In this document: positions 33,032 to 35,218 of the stretch, piece after piece
How the letters are laid out: every line of letters begins with the position of its first letter
Numbering within the stretch: position 1 is the stretch's first letter
NCBI GenBank assembly: GCA_904398325.1
Contig: CAJFPC010000081.1
Location: forward strand, 1-35,218
DNA: 35,218 nucleotides
Direction of reading: 5' to 3'
From: Candidatus Neoruminococcus faecicola
GTDB taxonomy: Bacteria; Bacillota; Clostridia; Oscillospirales; Ruminococcaceae
The notes under the pieces: generated by a model
Databases searched by the model: none
Told to the model about the DNA's origin: nothing
What the model saw: only the letters and a program-made list of their open reading frames with translations
Program-made: the position numbers and the translations under genes

Positions 33032-33097
33032 TGAATTTTACGAATAATTTCTGTGGAAATTCACAGGATTCCCCGCGCAGATCCCCGCCTGCGCACT

Positions 33098-33126
33098 TTG
33101 ACTAACCCACCCCGGTATGCTAAAAT
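33098..33126 (+). promoter_or_regulatory. Promoter of the 122-aa lipoprotein gene
   Basis: TTGACT (33098-33103), a 17-nt spacer and TAAAAT (33121-33126) with an upstream TG. It diverges from the phoH promoter. Confidence 0.75.
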
Positions 33127-33162
33127 ATAGGCAGGCAAAATCCGAAAAAAGGAGCGATCTCT

Positions 33163-33531
33163 ATGAAAAAATCCCTGCGTTTTCTCCCATTGGCCCTGGC
33201 CGCTGCGATGGCCCTGATCGGCTGCGGCAGCACACCGCAGCCGGAGGATGCCGTGGCCCAGCTGGAAAAGAGCCTCCAATATGAGACGGGGGAACTCTCT
33301 TTCACCATCCCGGCTGAAAACGGCGAATGGGATATCCTCATCTACGGCCGCACGGAGGCCGAGGGCATGGGCATGAGCCTGCACTATCTGGAAGGGGAAG
33401 ACTGGCAGCCTGGAGGCCTTTACAGCTTTGCTCCCGCTTCGGGATGCACCGAGCTGGGGATGGATGTCTCCTGCACCATCGAGGATGAGACTGCCAGCCG
33501 CACCATCGATCTGCTGCCTCTCCTTCCCTGA
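33163..33531 (+). CDS. Small secreted lipoprotein of unknown function
   Basis: 122 residues. MKKSLRF, a hydrophobic core and lipobox LIGC (Cys21) indicate export and lipidation. The mature part is acidic and beta-rich (GELSFTIPAENGEWDILIYGR, GMSLHYLEGEDW), with two further Cys near residues 94 and 102 that could pair. Strong AAGGAG lies 8 nt before ATG 33163, and it has its own promoter and terminator. I do not recognise a family. It is inserted on the opposite strand within the conserved yqfD-phoH block. Confidence 0.8.
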   Translation: MKKSLRFLPLALAAAMALIGCGSTPQPEDAVAQLEKSLQYETGELSFTIPAENGEWDILIYGRTEAEGMGMSLHYLEGEDWQPGGLYSFAPASGCTELGMDVSCTIEDETASRTIDLLPLLP

Positions 33532-33552
33532 CCGATCAGCCATTCCTGATGC

Positions 33553-33588
33553 AAAAAAGCCCGCCGGCGCTTTTCCGGCGGGCTTTTC
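33553..33588 (+). terminator. Bidirectional terminator between the lipoprotein gene and yqfD
   Basis: A 13-bp stem AAAAGCCCGCCGG/CCGGCGGGCTTTT (33555-33567 with 33575-33587) with a 7-nt loop, flanked by A- and T-runs. It serves both convergent genes. Confidence 0.92.
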
Positions 33589-33591
33589 TGC

Positions 33592-34797
33592 TTACTGCGG
33601 CGCGCCGGTCCCTTCCGGCCAGCGCACCAAAATCGGCGCGGGCTGGGCAATATCCTTTTCGCAGGCCACCTGGCAGATAAAAAGCAGCCCGTCCTCCCGG
33701 GTCTGTACCCGCAGCTGGGAGGAAATCAGCCCCTCCGGGTACTGCTGCCGCAGGATGCGCTCCAATTCCGACCGGCCGTACTGAAGCGCTTCCTCCTCAC
33801 TGCGGCAAAGCGTCTGCTGACGGGCCAGAAGGTAATATTCCCGCACATAGGTGATGGGCAGCTCCACCGGGCCGATGGAAAGCGGGGTTTCCACCACCTC
33901 TTTTTTAAATCGGCCCTCAATTTGCCGGGGCAGCCCCAGCGGGATCTGGATGCCCAGCACACGGGCGGAATATTTTTTCTCCATCTGGCCGCTGTAAACG
34001 GTCTGCACCTCCTCAAAGGGGACAAAAAACCGCACCTCCTCCTCCACCCGGGCGATGATTTTGGCCCGGGCATGCTGCAGGATGGTATTGCCTTTGGCAT
34101 CCGTCATCACCCCGCTGACCAGGATATCCCCCTGGGCAACCCCATCCCCCACCGCCGCCGCAGCTTTGCCGTCATACACCTCCATGGAAATAATCTGCCC
34201 CGCCTGAGCCGCCAGGATATTGCAGGGATTGGCCTGATCGTCGATTTTTTCCGGGGCGGCGGTGCGTTCATCCACCTCCACCCGGGCGGTGCTGCCGTTT
34301 AAATTGATGGCGATCCAGCCCAGGTCATGGTTGAGCAGCATCATCTCATACTCCAGATCCACCGGATCGATGCTGCCGGCGTGCGCGCCGTAATCCAGCC
34401 CCAGAGAGGCCAGCTGCTCCCGCAGCAGCGGCTCGGGGATGGTTTCCAGGCCGCTGATCTCAATATTCCAGATATATTGCCCCATCACCAGCTGAAAGCC
34501 GAAAAACAAAATCAGCGCCGCCGCCAGCCCCAGCCTGCCCCTCAAAGAGCATAAGAGCGGCAGAAAGCCGCTGGGGGCCTCCCGTTCCAGCTTTACCCCG
34601 GTGCGGGAGACGAATTTTTCCATCCGCCGGGCGCCGGCGGGGGTGGTCTCCCCCCACAGGTCCAGCTCGCCCTTCTCCAGCGACCAGAGGGGGATGCCCG
34701 CCGCGATGCAGCGCTCCAAAAAGCGCTCCAAAAACACCCCCGAGGCGTGAAAACGCACCGTGCCGCGGAAAAACCGCAGCCACCTGAGCAAAAACAT
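33592..34797 (-). CDS. yqfD: Sporulation protein YqfD
   Basis: 401 residues. The YqfD family (stage IV sporulation-type) is made in the mother cell under SigE in Bacillus (family knowledge). Features are the N-terminal FLLRWLRFFRGTVRF, a single membrane helix at about residues 86-108, then a long extracellular or intermembrane part with GLDYGAHAGSID, GWIAINLNGSTARVEV and GDGVAQGDILVSGVM. ATG 34797 has GGGGAG 6 nt upstream; the longer frame to 35091 passes through yqfC in another frame. It follows yqfC by 14 nt. Confidence 0.93.
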   Translation of the reverse strand: MFLLRWLRFFRGTVRFHASGVFLERFLERCIAAGIPLWSLEKGELDLWGETTPAGARRMEKFVSRTGVKLEREAPSGFLPLLCSLRGRLGLAAALILFFGFQLVMGQYIWNIEISGLETIPEPLLREQLASLGLDYGAHAGSIDPVDLEYEMMLLNHDLGWIAINLNGSTARVEVDERTAAPEKIDDQANPCNILAAQAGQIISMEVYDGKAAAAVGDGVAQGDILVSGVMTDAKGNTILQHARAKIIARVEEEVRFFVPFEEVQTVYSGQMEKKYSARVLGIQIPLGLPRQIEGRFKKEVVETPLSIGPVELPITYVREYYLLARQQTLCRSEEEALQYGRSELERILRQQYPEGLISSQLRVQTREDGLLFICQVACEKDIAQPAPILVRWPEGTGAPQ

Positions 34798-34811
34798 CCC
34801 GTTCTCCCCTT

Positions 34812-35096
34812 TTATTCCACTAGATTCAGCCCGGTGATCCGCCCTTCCAGGATCATGCTCTCCCCGGTCATGCACTTCATGGTCAGGCTCTCCCCCTGCA
34901 CCTGCAGCATCCGGCCGGGCAGCGCCAGGCGGATCTGGTCGGGCTGGTATTCCAAAATGCCGCGGTATCCTTCCACCACCAGCTGCCCCGGTCCCAGCAG
35001 CTGCAGCTGGAACTGCGGCTGCAAAGCCTCTGTCAGGCCGGCAAGCTTCTGCGGCCCTCCGCGCTTGCGGCGGGTTTCGCCTCTTTTCCATCCCAT
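34812..35096 (-). CDS. yqfC: Sporulation protein YqfC
   Basis: 94 residues of the YqfC/YabP-like sporulation family: QLVVEGYRGILEYQPDQIRLALPGRMLQVQG and ESMILEGRITGL at the end. It is co-transcribed with yqfD. GGAGG lies 9 nt before ATG 35096. It has no membrane helix. Its presence supports a spore-forming lineage. Confidence 0.9.
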   Translation of the reverse strand: MGWKRGETRRKRGGPQKLAGLTEALQPQFQLQLLGPGQLVVEGYRGILEYQPDQIRLALPGRMLQVQGESLTMKCMTGESMILEGRITGLNLVE

Positions 35097-35132
35097 ACGG
35101 ATCTTCCTCCCTGGTCTAAGAAAACTAGAAAA

Positions 35133-35161
35133 AATATATGATAGACTATCCAGTTTTATCC
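35133..35161 (-). promoter_or_regulatory. Possible SigE-type promoter of yqfC-yqfD
   Basis: Minus strand CATATATT (35140-35133) resembles the SigE -10 CATACAnT, and GGATAAAA (35161-35154), 13 nt upstream, may be the -35. GATAG-A-CTATC (35140-35150) is a small palindrome between the boxes. Confidence 0.42.
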
Positions 35162-35194
35162 CGCCGGGCTGCCGGCGCCAAGGAGGTGCCCGAT

Positions 35195-35218
35195 TTGCCG
35201 AAACGAATGCTGTCCCCC
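35195..35218 (+). CDS. Start of an unidentified gene cut by the right edge
   Basis: AAGGAGG (35180-35186) lies 8 nt before TTG 35195, giving (M)PKRMLSP before the window ends. An in-frame ATG follows at codon 5. Eight codons are too few to name the product; the near-perfect ribosome site is the only evidence. It is divergent from yqfC. Confidence 0.45.

Overview
The window reads as chromosomal DNA of a GC-rich member of the Clostridia, most like Oscillospirales/Ruminococcaceae. Reasons: a FabT/FabK-type fatty-acid cluster, the conserved yqfC-yqfD-phoH-ybeY-dgkA-era-yqzL-recO block that includes sporulation genes, [FeFe]-hydrogenase maturation genes, many TTG/GTG starts behind strong GGAGG sites, and U-tailed hairpin terminators. 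I see no rRNA, tRNA, CRISPR array, transposase or phage gene.

Layout. 1-5402 (minus): fatty-acid operon fabT-fabH-acpP-fabK-fabD-fabG-fabF, with fabF cut by the left edge. A near-consensus promoter and a palindrome lie in front of fabT, divergent from a UPF0340 gene (plus, 5573-6127). 6402-10072 (plus): two overlapping genes for a heterodimeric ABC exporter with one degenerate ATP site. 10161-11201 (minus): an aldo/keto reductase fused to a ferredoxin-like tail. 11471-12181 (plus): two small proteins of unknown function. 12253-15294 (minus): acpS-nnrE-lipoprotein-mazF, with no visible antitoxin. 15524-17285 (plus): phenylacetate-CoA ligase and a double-ACT protein.

17604-26376 (minus) is the most remarkable part: nine tightly packed genes reading hydE, a NifH-like ATPase, two nitrogenase component-1-like subunits, a FecB-like lipoprotein, a FecCD-like permease, an ABC ATPase, hydF and a TM1266-type small regulator. 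A recognisable promoter and a roughly 260-nt structured leader precede hydE. The leader ends in a terminator whose 5' arm can pair instead with an upstream segment, as in a riboswitch or attenuator. HydG and the hydrogenase itself are absent. The arrangement suggests that a NifH/NifDK-like reductase and a metal-chelate or tetrapyrrole importer work together with the H-cluster maturation enzymes HydE and HydF. I know of no described function for this combination.

26761-35096 (minus) holds mutS2, recO, yqzL, era, dgkA, ybeY, phoH, yqfD and yqfC. A small plus-strand lipoprotein gene (33163-33531) sits between phoH and yqfD, and cdd, often found between dgkA and era, is missing. A gene on the plus strand appears to begin at the right edge.
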